From: Athripsodes cinereus | Lineage: Eukaryota > Arthropoda > Insecta > Trichoptera > Leptoceridae | Assembly: GCA_947579605.1 (NCBI GenBank) | Contig: OX388317.1 | Span: 21,471,384 to 21,535,383, forward strand | Direction: 5' to 3' | DNA: 64,000 nucleotides | Part shown: piece by piece, positions 34,710 to 47,230 of the stretch | Position numbering within the stretch: position 1 is the stretch's first letter | Layout: every line of letters begins with the position of its first letter | Notes under the pieces: generated by a model | What the model saw: only the letters and a program-made list of their open reading frames with translations | The model's database searches: none | What the model was told of the DNA's origin: nothing | Position numbers and translations under genes: made by a program

Positions 34710-37319
34710 TATAAAACAAAAACCATACCTAACACAATACGATACAATAACAGAACATCAGAACACCTATCGTCAGTAGGTACATTTTAAGTAAGTAAGT
34801 AAGTACCTACATTTAAACATTGCATACTAAATCAATGTGAACACGTATGTAATAATCAGAATAAAATAAAATATGTATCAGGTATACCTACTGTATTTTT
34901 CGATTCTAAGGAGTTCGCTATGTTTGATGTGTAATAATGTAGTAATAGAAGTTGTTCTTGTTATCGGATAGATACAAAAGGTACTATCAGGTGATTGGTG
35001 AATCAACAACGCCTTAAACACCTGAGGCACCGCGACTGTCTCAAACTAAATGTCTATTCATAAAATATCCTAAAATATTACATTACCTAACCTAACCTAA
35101 CCTTACATAGATACATATGACAGTATCATCACCACCTTTATTTAATATATTGTATTAAGATAATATAATAATTATTGATCGGATATTGTGAGTCGTATGT
35201 TGTACCGTATCCAATTATGGAAAATTAAAAAGTGTATTTATACCCACATGTTAGGCTTTTAAAAACAAAACGTAAATTCCGAATTCATGGAAAAATCACT
35301 CATAAAAATGGAGAGTTAATGAATCTATCTCATAGCATACAAATAAATTATTGTAATTATTTTTATCACAGATCACGTCCAAATAATAGAACCAACTAAC
35401 TGAAGACTGAAGGTAGGTTATATTGCACAGAACGTCATTTTTCGATCAAAACAAGTTGAGAGATGCCTCATAAGTTTTGTAAAACAAAAAAAACATGTTA
35501 AATATTTGAGAAGATATTTTGACTTAACTGTAACTAAGCGTTTTAAAAGAACAACAAAAAATAGTTTAACGAACACTCCCCAATATTTTTCAATCAAATA
35601 TCGACGAATTACAAAATGTTAGGTCTTCATCACCCAACTTATCAACTAATTTTAAGTTTATTCGACAAGATTATCAAAATATGTACATGAATTATCTAGC
35701 TTTATAAAACGAGACAACACAACAATATCTATATCCTAAAAGATCACAGATATAAATCTAGAACAACAAAAATATATAAAGACGTTAACAGCTAATCCAG
35801 CAACAATGAGTTAGTTACGATATGTAAATTGCGGACATCTCATCGCACGGACATAACACTCAATAGGTAATAATGTATAGAATATAGAATGAATGATACA
35901 ATGTGATTCGTTGTTATAATGTACCTACATAATAATAAATGTAGCAGTTAGCAGCAGTCTAGTCTAGACTGAAAACCCGCAAACTGCCCAATGTGATGAG
36001 TGCTCTCGGCGCCGGCGTTTAAAAAATACACAACACGCAGTTCCACGTACAAATATAGCAGTAATGATACACTAATACTTCACTTTTCATAGATTTCATT
36101 GCCGTGCACTTGTGACCACACTGCTAATCCTACCACGTTTGAAACATAATAATTTATAAGAAGCTTTACAAAAAGTTCGAACGAATTAAACAACTTTCTT
36201 GATCGATACGAGTTCATCGTCTCTAATGTTGAAATATTTCCATTCAATTTTAGACACACATCACTTTGAATTTCTTTCTAGTTCAAAATGACACCGCCAA
36301 CAGGATGACTATTACGTAACTCTTTTAACATTCTAATTTTTTTTTAATACTAATACTACTCTACAATAAATGTATATTCAGGAATGCTTAGAACAGCTAA
36401 TAGACGAGATTGATTCATACGAGAACATTATTTGTCTCTATTTCCAGAACCAGGGATTATTTTTGGGAATAATTAAACCAAGAAAATCGAGGTATTACTG
36501 TAATATTAATGCGCCTACACGAATATGAATGAATAATGTGAATATTAATATATTGAAAAGATATTGATCTAATATAACTAACTACCTGCCTACATACTAA
36601 TACGATAATGGAGAATTCACAATGCAACACACAGTATACTAGAAGCAACAATGTAACCGAGATAATATTATTATTCATAGATATTCACAACACATTACTC
36701 GAACACTAACTCTGCGGCATAGCTCTTGCTGTCTTGTGCTGAATCGTGAACATCCTTCACCTTCTATGTCCTCGTTCAAAATTATGCAACCATGAAATTT
36801 GCCATTTTCTCAACTGAGCACAGTCAATTTGTTACCAAGCTTTTAAGTACTTTTATAAATCAACCAAAAAGAAAATTGCACAATGGAAAACAAGTACCTA
36901 CATATATACTGAAAAATTCTAATAAATCACAATAATATTGTTTATACTGTCATTACTATTAGATTTCTGAAACCATAAATGCCACTTTCATAGTGTTAAT
37001 ATCAATATTATAAATCCAATAAGAATGTATGGAAATTGCTGTATTGCTACAGCCATTATTCAAATATCCTTTTAAACTGATATCAAATATGTAACACAAA
37101 CGACCAAAATAGACATAATGATAGACCAGCGTTATAGAGAAGCATAAGATAATCAGTTAGTCCATCAGGCAAAGCCGACAACATATTAAACATGATGCCA
37201 ATATCATGAGATGGCCATAACTATCAACGTAATTACCCAATTTCGGACTACTAAAAAGGAAAACATACCAAGGAGCGTATACACTGCTGCACAATTTGTC
37301 GGCAATTATTATTATAATA
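34710..37319. other. A+T-rich non-coding stretch
   Basis: Three TTAGG-type units (as CCTAA) lie at 35086-35100. G+C-richer pieces occur at about 35940-36040 and 36710-36790 without a confirmed exon. Confidence 0.4.
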
Positions 37320-40198
37320 TAATTGCTCTCTGAACGTAATTTGCACATACTAACACTGAATGAAACATGGCATGACAGCTCTGAATCTATTGCAATCAGG
37401 GCCCTTCGTAATCACGGGTACACAGTGTTGGATAAGGCCAGACCTCGCAGTCCAGAGGCTGGATGTTCCTTAAAAACCAATCACGGCGGAGTCGCCATTG
37501 TCAGTAAACCGGAACTACGCATGTCCAACATTGCCTCCCTTGGAACGTACAGCACCTTCGAGTATGTTGGCTGCAAGCTAACCCTTGACGGTACATCCTT
37601 CGTGGTTCTCACCATTTACAGACCCGGGTCTTGCCCGCCCACTACCGATTTTTTTGCCGAGTTCACTACTATCCTAAGCCTCACATCTCGTCTTGCGATA
37701 CCGGTAATACTAACGGGAGACCTCAACATCCACGTAGAAAACCAGCACGATGTCCATACAAAGAAACTGAGCAAATTGCTGGGAGATCACGGCCTTGCTC
37801 AAAACATAACTTCTCCTACTCACGACGCTGGAGGAATTCTTGACCTTCTCATTACAAGCAGAGACTTCATGCCATCATCAACTATAGTTACTGACGTAGG
37901 GCTCTCGGACCATCGACTGCTTGAAGCAGGATTTCATGTATCTATTCCAGCGCCTCTCTACACTACTGTCACTTCAAGAAATTGGAAGGACTTCTGCCCC
38001 GAAGCATTTCGAACCCACCTACAAGGATCTGTTTTATGCTCTGATATCACACACACCAACGATAATATTGACCATCTCGCAGAACAATACAACTCCACAC
38101 TCCATGACATCCTTAACGAGCTTGCACCATTTACTTCAAAAACTATCCGTGTGCATAACCCTAAACAGCAGTGGTTCAACTCTGAGTGCAGGACTGAGAA
38201 AGCCAAAGTTCGCAAACTCGAAAGAGTCTATAGGCATCGAAGAACATCTGACTCCAGGACTGCCTGGATCTCCGCCCAGAAAGCATACCTAGGACTCATC
38301 AAGAAAACGAAATCTAGCTTTTGGAGAGAGCGAATCAACACTCACAAAAACAATCCTAAAAAACTATGGCAGGACCTGCAAGAGATCATGGAGTCAGAAA
38401 AGTCTAAGACGTCTACTAGACTGAGTGCCGATCAGTTTAAGACTGCATTTCAGATGAAGCTCGATGGAATTTCCGCATCCCTTCCGAAGCACAACACGGT
38501 CATGAACACAAATACAACATCGTGCTTAAATAGCCTCGATACTTTTAGCCCCGTATCCGAGACGGAGATCATGAAGACCATCAGAAATTCCCCTAACAAG
38601 CAATGCCAACTTGATCCTTTACCTACCCAACTTCTTAAAGATAATCTAGACCTCCTTATGCCAACGATCACACAGATTTTCGAACTCTCCTTAACGCGTG
38701 GCATTATACCAGCACTCTGGAAAGTGTCGCATGTAATTCCGCTTCTCAAAAAGAGCACACTCGACGCCGACGACGCAACCAATTACCGGCCTATCTCCAA
38801 CCTTCCTTTTCTATCTAAGGTACTCGAGCGCGTAATTGCATCCCAGCTGACAGCTTACCTTGAAAGCAACGACTTATATCAGAGTTACCAATTCGCTTAC
38901 AGGAAAAACCATTCCACCGAATCCGCCCTTACAAGACTGACATCCGACTTAATAACGGGCGTCGCATCAGGAAACATCGGCCTAGTGACGGTCCTCGACA
39001 TGAGCGCCGCCTTCGACACCGTGGATCACACAATGCTCCTTCAATGTCTCGAGACCGAATACAATATTCACGGAACCATTCTGGAATGGCTGCGATGCTA
39101 TCTAACCAATAGAAGGTGGTCCGTAAAAGTGGAATCTGGGTCAACCAACGAAGATGTCGTTACTCAAGGAGTACCGCAAGGATCAGTCCTTGGTCCAATA
39201 CTGTTTATATTGTACATAGGATGCATTGACCGCCTCCTGGAAGAGTGTGGCATGCAAAACTACGCATACGCCGACGATCGTGTCCTTGTTAGTTTCTGTA
39301 GCCCGGATCAAAAGGACAATTTAGTGGCTACCACTGTCCGGTGCGTTGAAAAACTCTCGTCCATAATGGCCCAGAGACGCCTAAAACTGAATCCAACCAA
39401 AACCGAATTTATGTGGGTTGCCTCCCCAGGACGCCAACATCTCATAGACACCAAACAAATCTCTGTCGCTGGCACCAACATAACACCATCGCGCACAATA
39501 TCCGTTCTCGGCGTCTTACTGGACGAAGCACTCTCCATGGAAGCCCAAGTATCCAGGACAGTAAGCACAGCCTTTTTCCACATTCGTCAACTGCATCTCG
39601 TATCCAAAAATCTATCTGTAGATGCAGTAAAAAGTCTGATCGCCTCCTTTGTCATCTCTCGTCTGGATTACTGCAACATCATATACACAGGACTGCCCCA
39701 GACTCTTCTCAATCGCCTCCAGATGGCTTTTAATGCTGCCGCCAGGACTATCTACAGAGAGAACAAGCGTTGCCACATCACTCCACTACTAAAAGATCTA
39801 CATTGGCTGAGGGTCCCAGAGAGAGTGGAGTTTAAATTGTGTCTCACTGTCCACAAGGCCTTATGCGGCACGGCACCCACATGTCTAACCGAACTCTGTT
39901 CCGTCGACGAAACTCCGAAACGACCGCTGCGCTCGGCCTCTTCTGCTGTCAACAAACTCGTGAAACCCAATATGGCGAACACCTCCAAATTTGCAGAAAG
40001 GAGCTTCAGAGCCGCCGCGCCATCCGTCTGGAACAGACTGCCCACAGATCTGAGGGTGAATCAGTCCACAACCACGTTTAGAACCAAGTTGAAAACACTA
40101 CTGTTCGGGAGAAGTCACGGCGCCCTTGAGATGGTCACGGATCATTAAACGGCGCCACATATAAATAGTCCGATTATTATTATTATTATTATTATAAT
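37320..40198 (+). mobile_element. 5'-truncated CR1/L2-type LINE insertion
   Basis: The insertion consists of the ORF, a 3' untranslated region of only about 25 bases, and an ATT repeat tail from about 40173. A short microsatellite tail and the absence of an obvious target duplication are normal for CR1/L2 elements. The 5' junction also lies at ATT-rich sequence (about 37301-37320), so the element may have been inserted into, or primed from, an existing ATT repeat. Confidence 0.85.
37323..40148 (+). CDS. Non-LTR retrotransposon ORF2: endonuclease and reverse transcriptase (CR1/L2 group)
   Basis: An open frame of 941 codons from a TTG-opened frame to TAA. The protein nicks target DNA and copies the element's RNA at the nick. 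Residues 1-200 are the apurinic-type endonuclease: ETW (E14), TGDLN at 131-135, and SDH at 195-197. Its first part is missing, because the frame begins just before the catalytic ETW, so the element is 5'-truncated. The reverse transcriptase follows: NYRPISNLPFLSKVLERV at 487-504, motif A LDMSAAFDTVDH (D559), motif B TQGVPQGSVLGP at 614-625, and YADD at 649-652 (D651, D652). The C-terminal part has HWLRVPERVEFKL and AAPSVWNRLP, typical of the CR1/L2/Crack/Daphne group. No stop or frameshift is present. Codons are G+C-richer than the surroundings. With part of the endonuclease lost, autonomous activity is unlikely. Confidence 0.93.
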   Translation: MLSERNLHILTLNETWHDSSESIAIRALRNHGYTVLDKARPRSPEAGCSLKTNHGGVAIVSKPELRMSNIASLGTYSTFEYVGCKLTLDGTSFVVLTIYRPGSCPPTTDFFAEFTTILSLTSRLAIPVILTGDLNIHVENQHDVHTKKLSKLLGDHGLAQNITSPTHDAGGILDLLITSRDFMPSSTIVTDVGLSDHRLLEAGFHVSIPAPLYTTVTSRNWKDFCPEAFRTHLQGSVLCSDITHTNDNIDHLAEQYNSTLHDILNELAPFTSKTIRVHNPKQQWFNSECRTEKAKVRKLERVYRHRRTSDSRTAWISAQKAYLGLIKKTKSSFWRERINTHKNNPKKLWQDLQEIMESEKSKTSTRLSADQFKTAFQMKLDGISASLPKHNTVMNTNTTSCLNSLDTFSPVSETEIMKTIRNSPNKQCQLDPLPTQLLKDNLDLLMPTITQIFELSLTRGIIPALWKVSHVIPLLKKSTLDADDATNYRPISNLPFLSKVLERVIASQLTAYLESNDLYQSYQFAYRKNHSTESALTRLTSDLITGVASGNIGLVTVLDMSAAFDTVDHTMLLQCLETEYNIHGTILEWLRCYLTNRRWSVKVESGSTNEDVVTQGVPQGSVLGPILFILYIGCIDRLLEECGMQNYAYADDRVLVSFCSPDQKDNLVATTVRCVEKLSSIMAQRRLKLNPTKTEFMWVASPGRQHLIDTKQISVAGTNITPSRTISVLGVLLDEALSMEAQVSRTVSTAFFHIRQLHLVSKNLSVDAVKSLIASFVISRLDYCNIIYTGLPQTLLNRLQMAFNAAARTIYRENKRCHITPLLKDLHWLRVPERVEFKLCLTVHKALCGTAPTCLTELCSVDETPKRPLRSASSAVNKLVKPNMANTSKFAERSFRAAAPSVWNRLPTDLRVNQSTTTFRTKLKTLLFGRSHGALEMVTDH

Positions 40199-42554
40199 TA
40201 CACAGGTAGGTTGTACTGACATGATTATAAAACATCTCGGAGATTTCATATAATAACAAGACAATTCAATGCCATAAACGTTCGGGCATCGGTATTTACA
40301 TGACATTTATCTTGATCAAAATAATAATAAAACTTGATTGATGCAGTCCACAGTCTGTTTCATACAAGTTGTCGACTGGAAAAGCGTAAGAAGTTTCTTT
40401 AAAAATATAACAGATGAAGGACAAACTTCACATAGAACTAATAAATAATAAAGAATTAGTATTCAGCAAAGTACCTACGAGGTACGAATATTTCATGAAA
40501 TGGTCGGTTTTTGTCCAGAGCATTTCATGTATTTACAATAAAACGAGAGGATAAAGACTATCTACAAGTAGTACTAATTGTTAGAAATAAGTACCACAAG
40601 TACTTTACTTGCAATATATATATGTTCATGAATAATGGCAGGTAAAGTAAAAAAAAAATGCTTTTTTACAATTTTTTTGTAAATTGATAGTGGATCTTGT
40701 TGCAAAGACATTAAATTATTGCATTAGGATGTTAAACAACCGCAACATATTGTATTGCACGGGAAACATGAAGAACAGTTCAACATGAACATCCTGCACA
40801 CTGAGGTAATAATGAAAGAGGATTGAATTTTCAAGTTTTGAGACGGCGCCAATCAACGAAAGCTTATTTATTTATACCAAACTACCAATGTCATGTCATG
40901 AAATTGAAAACAATTTTTTTCTACTGTGTTGATTTTTTATTGAGAGATAAAAAATCAACACAGATAAATAATAAATAGGAGTCCTTGGAGTCCTGAAATA
41001 TCCGAGAAATAAAGCAATTTTTATTGAGAGAGACGTCTATCGTGTTTAAAGGACATTGTCAATCTGACATGATAAACATACTTAGATGACCAACAAAAAA
41101 ACATTGGTTACGATTTCATTATAGAATTCTACTACTTAAACACCGACGGAGAGAATGTCATATCACTTCCTACGAATTCATAATATAATGTTGATTATTT
41201 ACCTATAAATCGTTATTAGATATCTGATTTACAACACAGCTACGGAACGTGAATGAGATTTAGCGAGTTATTTCAAGAATCCGACAAAAGTGAACATTAA
41301 TTATTATTGCATATTTATTATAAATCACATCTAAAATACATTATCACGTATGTGTAATATAACAATTTACTGTGTTAATGATATTCGAGAAAGAATATGA
41401 ATAAATGTTATGCATAACGTAGCGGCTGGATTAAAATTCTTGAAATATTTCCTCGTATCTATGATGATATGAATTTAGGTAGGTGAGTACATTTAATGGA
41501 AGGTGATGCATATTTAAAACTGACGAAATACAAGAAAATACCTATAGATGAAAATTACCGCAGACGCAAATTTCAGAATTTTAAAACATATTCTTAATAA
41601 AAAGAAGATGAAATTATCAAATTATTTTTGTAAGGATGTATTAATTTCATTATTTACTATCAATTCACAGCAAATCTGGATACACTTATTTAGACAATAT
41701 TCACATTTGATTCTGAACTGCTAAAACAATCTGTGTCCAGCAAAAAGACCTTTGTCTTTCAAAGAGTCAAAAATATTATTTTATTTATTTTAATAGACAC
41801 CAGTAATTCCACAGTAATTAGTACGTCACATAAGAACCTGAAACATAATTCAGTAGGTTACCATATTATAATATCCACTGTATCTTCGTCGTAAAAAAAT
41901 GTTTACTATCGCCAAGTCACAGTCTATGGCGCCAATCACAATAATAAAACTTTGCACTTACGTATGAAGTTTTATTATTCTGAAATTTGATCGCTACTAC
42001 AGGGCAACGTCCTCTCGTATTATAGTTTGCACATTTGCATTCTCATAATAAAATAATGATATGTAATATTATTATTTTTATTTACACCCAGAACATTACA
42101 TTTTTTATGTGAGCGATATTTTAATATTTAACAAGGTGACCGGCAGATTGTCTCCTATATTATTACCAACACGGAATCTTCAACCGCCGCGCCGTTTATG
42201 AAAGACAATACTTTAATCGTGTAATGCTCCTTTCAAACCATAAAACACTTGGATCATACAACCGATCGGATACCTCATAACTCTAAACTTAGAAATATGA
42301 ATTTAAATAAGTTCCATCATATTAAGATAAATAAGTTGAAAAATATCGTGTAACGTCTTTGAAGAAGACATGAATTGCGTTCGTTGCATTTTGGTAGTAC
42401 AGTATTATTTTTATTTGTATTTCAATCTCAAAATGGTGTGAAGCATAGAAAATACAACATGCATGCATAATATTGGTATGTAACCAAAGTATGTAACCAT
42501 CGATAAATTCGTAATAATATAAAATATTTAAATAGTGAGTAGGTAAGAGGAATC
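40199..42554. other. A+T-rich non-coding stretch
   Basis: Apart from the short hairpin at 40924-40963, nothing was recognised. Confidence 0.4.
40924..40963. repeat. Perfect 17-base hairpin
   Basis: CTGTGTTGATTTTTTAT at 40924-40940 and its exact inverse at 40947-40963 surround the loop TGAGAG. Function is unknown. Confidence 0.7.
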
Positions 42555-42690
42555 GGCGTGCATGTATGAAAAACTGGATGAATGTAGAGGAAGCGAAAGA
42601 AGTATGTAAGGATAGAGCGACATGGCGTTCCGTTCTCTCTGCCTACCCCACCTGGGACACGGCGTGAGGGTATAGTATAGTATAGTAAAT
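42555..42690 (+). mobile_element. Family B interspersed repeat with ATAGT-repeat tail
   Basis: GGAAGCGAAAGAAGTATGTA, TTCCGTTCTCTCTGCCTACC and GGGACACGGCGTGAGGGTAT are followed by a TATAG repeat at 42670-42690. It is nearly identical to the minus-strand copy at 20065-20180. Confidence 0.8.
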
Positions 42691-44790
42691 AGTGAGATCC
42701 AAGTTCGAACTCACCCACTACTAACCTATTCAAATTTCACCACACAAGTGTTTTGTTAACTATGAAAGTAACCCATATTCTTCATAAATTTATGTTAAAA
42801 TTTTAAACATACGCTAGATTTGAAATTAAAATATTCCATTTCTATGTGTGTAAGTTATCATCGAGTATTGGTTAACTAATCTTGATAGCCAAGAATCTGA
42901 TACTAATTGATGACGAATTTCGTAACGTAAAAAGGGCCTGAGGGTAATAATATAATAACAATAATAATTTTTCACGTAGTTGCACCGACAGTGGTCGGCG
43001 CCAATTCTTTCATTAATAATAATATTTATAAATAACGTAGTAGGTACATATTATAATATGATTATCGGCAATCGGAAACATCTTACATTATTAATATTCA
43101 GATACTGCGCCACGTTATGTAGATGGATGCCTGCTTAAAATAGCACTGCTATTCGTTATAACAATTACAAACAGCTTCTAATCAATGTGTTGTACTATAT
43201 AAGATTTAATATTTTTAGGGCAAATGTTCTACTTCATCTTCATCCACCTCATAAATTCAACATATAAAAAATGTTAAACAAATATTTTTGTTATTCAGAG
43301 CAATGTAGTGCCAACATAATGAATTTATCATAGATGACTTAACACTTTCAATACGTAATGAAATACTTTTACACATCAATTATTAATAAAACAATGGATT
43401 TTAAAAAATCTAAAAGTTATGTATGAAATGTGAATATGAAAGTTATGCCTTCAACGTTATTTTTAGCGTATACAAAGTTATTTTTATTTACACATAGCTA
43501 TTGTTTCTACGTTTGCTGTTCACTTTATACCGCGATATTAAAATAATACATAAAAATAATAACAAGATGAGAATATATATGAGAACATTGTAGGTAAGAA
43601 GAATAATATAATGTTGAGAAGAATGCGGCAGATGTGAGCCGGTGCGGCGCGGCACAGAATGGTGTTGACGTGAGATGATTATCTCCTCACTCCTGCGTTA
43701 GGTAGGTAAAATACCTGCTTAACCGCGTACATATTTAACGGATTTCTAGTACTTTGCATAAATATTATATTACCCATAATCAATATATTTTTTACTCTCC
43801 TTCACAAGCAAGTACTAATATATTCATAACTAGTAAGGTTATTCGTCAATTTCATGTTACTTAGTTATTTGCTGTGAGTTAGGTCTTTGAGAATACCTAT
43901 TTGAAACCGATGGTTAAGACCTTCAAGTAATTCTGTTAATTTAAAAACTATGATCAAATTTAGTTAAGAAAATCTTAACGTAGTGTATTTTTTAAAATTA
44001 CTCAAATGTTGAAGACAGCGGTAGCAGGACAGCTGAAAAGCACCTAATAAATAAAATGAACACGTAGAAGATCCCGAAAACTTAAAAAAAATTGAAAACA
44101 GTGAAAATTTAAGGAACTATAATATTTAAAAATAAAGCCCATAGAATAAACATCAAAAATGATTAAAGTAAAGAGCTCAATTATTTAGCGACCCAAATCA
44201 ATAGGTAGTTACTTTATTTGGGAAAGGAGAAGTAAAAAGAACACATTCATAATTAAAACATATATAAGTAAATGAATAATAAAACTTATCGAATCTAGAT
44301 TCTCGAACAATACGTACTTATAACATTATATATTGCAAGTTTTAAGCTTGGAGTAAATAAAAAAGGTAAAAAAAAATTAAATAACAATTGTTTCTCCTCC
44401 ATTATTAACCAAATTACACAGGCGGATAATCTATGGAGGGAGAAGGAAGGAAAAAAGAACGAGAGAGAGATAGGCTGGCATGCAAGGACAAAACGCAAGT
44501 GGATATTATAAGGAATAATAGTATGCGTGCACTTTATAAATATACTAGTTTTTAAGCCTTGCATCGATCAGCATAGGATAATCAAGCTGAAAAAAAAAAC
44601 AACGTTGGTAACTAAAGCAAAGATTATAGATAAACACACCTGAGATATCAAAAAAGGAAAAAATAAAGGAAATTAAAATGACAATATGATGAGAGAAAAT
44701 GGAAAATCATTTATAAATATTTAGATGATGTCTCACTAAAATATATTTTATACTATTTTGCTGGAATTTATTTCGTAAACTCATTTATTC
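42691..44790. other. A+T-rich non-coding stretch
   Basis: A small G+C-rich patch lies at 43620-43700. On the minus strand a strong acceptor-like T-rich CAG at about 44590 is followed by 13 open codons and a stop, which is too little to call an exon. Confidence 0.4.
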
Positions 44791-44900
44791 ATACCATTAC
44801 GGCACCTCCCACCAGCGGGGCAGCCAGCGGATAAACTGCATGCAACAAAAGACAAGATGTTCAGAATGAGTGGGATACCTCATCGCTAAATTGTAGATGT
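44791..44900 (-). mobile_element. Family A interspersed repeat
   Basis: On the plus strand: ATACCATTACGGCACCTCCC, CAGCGGGGCAGCCAGCGGAT, CAGAATGAGTGGGATACCTC. Confidence 0.75.
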
Positions 44901-45083
44901 TTATTGTTATAATTGTTATTGAACAACATTAAAGTGTTGTTTACATGCCAAAGCACCTAAAGGACACTGCACAATTAATCAATTCTAGGACATTAGATCC
45001 ATATTTGGGATCGCATTGGCCGAGGGCAGTAATGGTGTTGTTTAATAATAATAATAATATCATATTAATTTAAATAAAAACTA

Positions 45084-45291
45084 CTTCTTCTGCAGCTTAT
45101 AGTAGAGGGTAAGATAGAGGGCAGACGGGGTTTGGGGCGCAAAAGAGCATCATGGCTCAAGAATCTTCGGCAGTGGTTTGGAATACCGGATGCAGCAACC
45201 CTCATCAGACTGACCCAGGATCGTGAAGAGTATCAAGAGATGGTCGCCAACCTCCGATAGGAGCGGCACAAGAAGAAGAAGAAGAAGAAAA
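45084..45291 (+). pseudogene. RTE-like LINE, C-terminal end with AAG-repeat tail
   Basis: An open frame runs from about 45084 through VEGKIEGRRGLGRKRASWLK and REEYQEMVANLR to the stop at 45258-45260. A tail of AGA repeats follows (45267-45290). The EGRRGxGRK...SWL...DRE...NLR arrangement is the normal C-terminus of RTE/BovB-like LINE proteins. Everything upstream is lost by 5' truncation. The frame is undamaged, so the insertion is fairly young. A family A copy starts about 10 bases after the tail. Confidence 0.7.
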
Positions 45292-45298
45292 ACTACTA

Positions 45299-45444
45299 CA
45301 TCATCACGGCATATCCCAGAAGTGGGGCAGCCAGCGGACTAAGTATTTACACTTAAATGTCTTACAGGTAAGATTCTAAGAACCACTGTCTTTTACAGGA
45401 CACTCAGAAACTTTTGAAAAAGAATGGGAGACCTATTCTTTACT
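45299..45444 (-). mobile_element. Family A interspersed repeat
   Basis: On the plus strand: CATCACGGCATATCCCAGAA, GTGGGGCAGCCAGCGGACTA, then CTTTTACAGGACACTCAGAA and GGGAGACCTATTCTTTACTT. The central part is shortened. Confidence 0.75.
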
Positions 45445-46059
45445 TATTTATAAATAAAAAAAGCATTTCTATAACAAAATATCATTGTCAATAAACGAGA
45501 TATAGTGATAATATTATCACCCACAAACACGGCCAAAGGATAGAAATTGGTGTACAATATGTTATTTTCCATCTGTCTTATTTAATTAAGGAGTCCATAG
45601 AATATATAAATAAACTTACGTACAAACTCAAGAATTTATGCGAGAATGAAATAATATACAGTTTGTAGTGTATTGTACCTACAGTGTACGAGATGAGTAT
45701 AGCTGGCGGGTCTGGTTGGTTTGTTGACGATCGTTGTTTAAGGATGAAGAAGTAGGTATCTATAAGGACGATTAGCTAATTATGTATCAACAAGAGCAGG
45801 ATAATGGGCCGGCTTGGCATGAAGGACCTCGGGGCTCGTTACCATGAAAGGCATGTAATGCGTCCACCACGAAAGTTACATACTTACAGGAGCGGACATT
45901 TCATATTAGGTACTTAAAAAAAATAATCCCCGTTATTTTTTATTATTTTTACAAACTGATTTGGAATAACTTCAAATACCTCAAATCACTCGATAACGGG
46001 TGGATAGTCAAAAAAAAGGCGCAGATATCTTCATTAGGCAAATACAAATTATATATATT
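45445..46059. other. A+T-rich non-coding stretch
   Basis: No gene or repeat copy was recognised. Confidence 0.4.
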
Positions 46060-46150
46060 GTTATTTTTATGCCACTATTTCACTATGTAATATTGTAACC
46101 AATGTACAGTAAAGAATAAAATAAATAAATAAATAAATAAATAAATATAT
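46060..46150 (+). mobile_element. LINE-type 3' end with AAAT tail (copy 2)
   Basis: AACCAATGTACAGTAAAGAA is followed by an AAAT run at about 46110-46146, as in 838-945 (-) and 48069-48175 (+). The part further upstream is diverged or different. Confidence 0.6.
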
Positions 46151-47230
46151 ATATTAAAAACCTATACCAAGCAAGATAATAAGACAATGGCAAGAAATAT
46201 CCTAACGAATGATTTATTAGAATATTTTATACTTGACAATCATTCCGACAATCGATTTTCAAAATAAAAGGGCGAAGAGTAATAATGGTATTTCTACCTG
46301 ATGTAGAGATTATTTTTAATTGGTTATTGGCAAAAAAATAATACTGAATAAAACTTTCTCAAAGAATAAGAATAAAAATTGATATAAAAAAAGAAGACGT
46401 ACAATAATAATAATATGTAATCTACTATAAAGTTTAATGATTCAAAATATTGCCAATCCGCGACTGTTCTCATTGATATGGAAAGTTAAAAAGAATTATT
46501 ACTTCCAGAACTAAATTTGTTTTTCTTAAAAAGGGTACGGTACAATTAAAGTAATAAGGGGCTAAAGTAACCATCCAGTGAAAACGAGCCTCGATACTAG
46601 ACGTTATAATCGTACTGAACATCGTACATACCTAATATAACACTCCCCCAGTTCCACAAACCAACAATTCAAAATTCTAAATATCCAAGATATTGTGTCA
46701 CGTTAAAGTTTTGAAGCAGTATGACAGTATACCGAAAACATTAAAATTATTCAAATTTTAGATTTTTTTGTTTGTGGAATTAAGATCACTTTCTACATGT
46801 AATAAGTGAAAAAAATTAGATTTTAAAGAAAATTTTCTAGATGTTGTCCTATGGAACTGGATCATCGATAATATAATATTATGGGTATGGTAAAAATGAT
46901 TCATCCACACAGCAATACATATCTACATAATAATAATAATAATAACAAATAACTATCTATAACTGCGAGTAATACGCTAGTGTTATATTTGTATAGGCTA
47001 GATAAAATAGGGATACGACACACAATATCCTGATAAAATAACATCGATTTTAAAATAAATTTACTACAGCTACTTTCACAAGATATTCCGAGAAGAAAAA
47101 CAAAGACACATTTGCTGAAGTTTTAGAGTACCTACTAATATAATTATGGAAATTTATACTAGGATCAAGAGTTTAAAAAAATGTATTAATTATTTTCCAT
47201 ACTTTCTTGAATATGTTTGATCCTATGACT
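46151..47230. other. A+T-rich non-coding stretch
   Basis: No gene or repeat copy was recognised. Confidence 0.4.

Noticed and set aside
35086..35105. CCTAA units resembling the insect telomere repeat TTAGG
   Set aside because: Only three exact units; chance or a trivial interstitial repeat is sufficient.
36711..36770. Minus-strand peptide with RFSTRQQELCRR, reminiscent of the N-terminal region of Wnt proteins
   Set aside because: Only a short motif matches, the donor would be GTTAGT, the acceptor is unclear, and no other Wnt exon or cysteine pattern was found nearby.
37631..40081. Several frames of 70-123 codons overlapping the LINE
   Set aside because: They are shadows of the ORF2 frame on other frames and on the minus strand.
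40330..40385. Minus-strand acceptor-like site followed by an open frame
   Set aside because: Two frames are open for a similar distance and there is no donor or poly(A) signal, so nothing distinguishes an exon.
44551..44590. Strong minus-strand T-rich acceptor followed by 13 codons and a stop
   Set aside because: The open stretch is too short and phase 0, with no supporting poly(A) signal or partner exon found.
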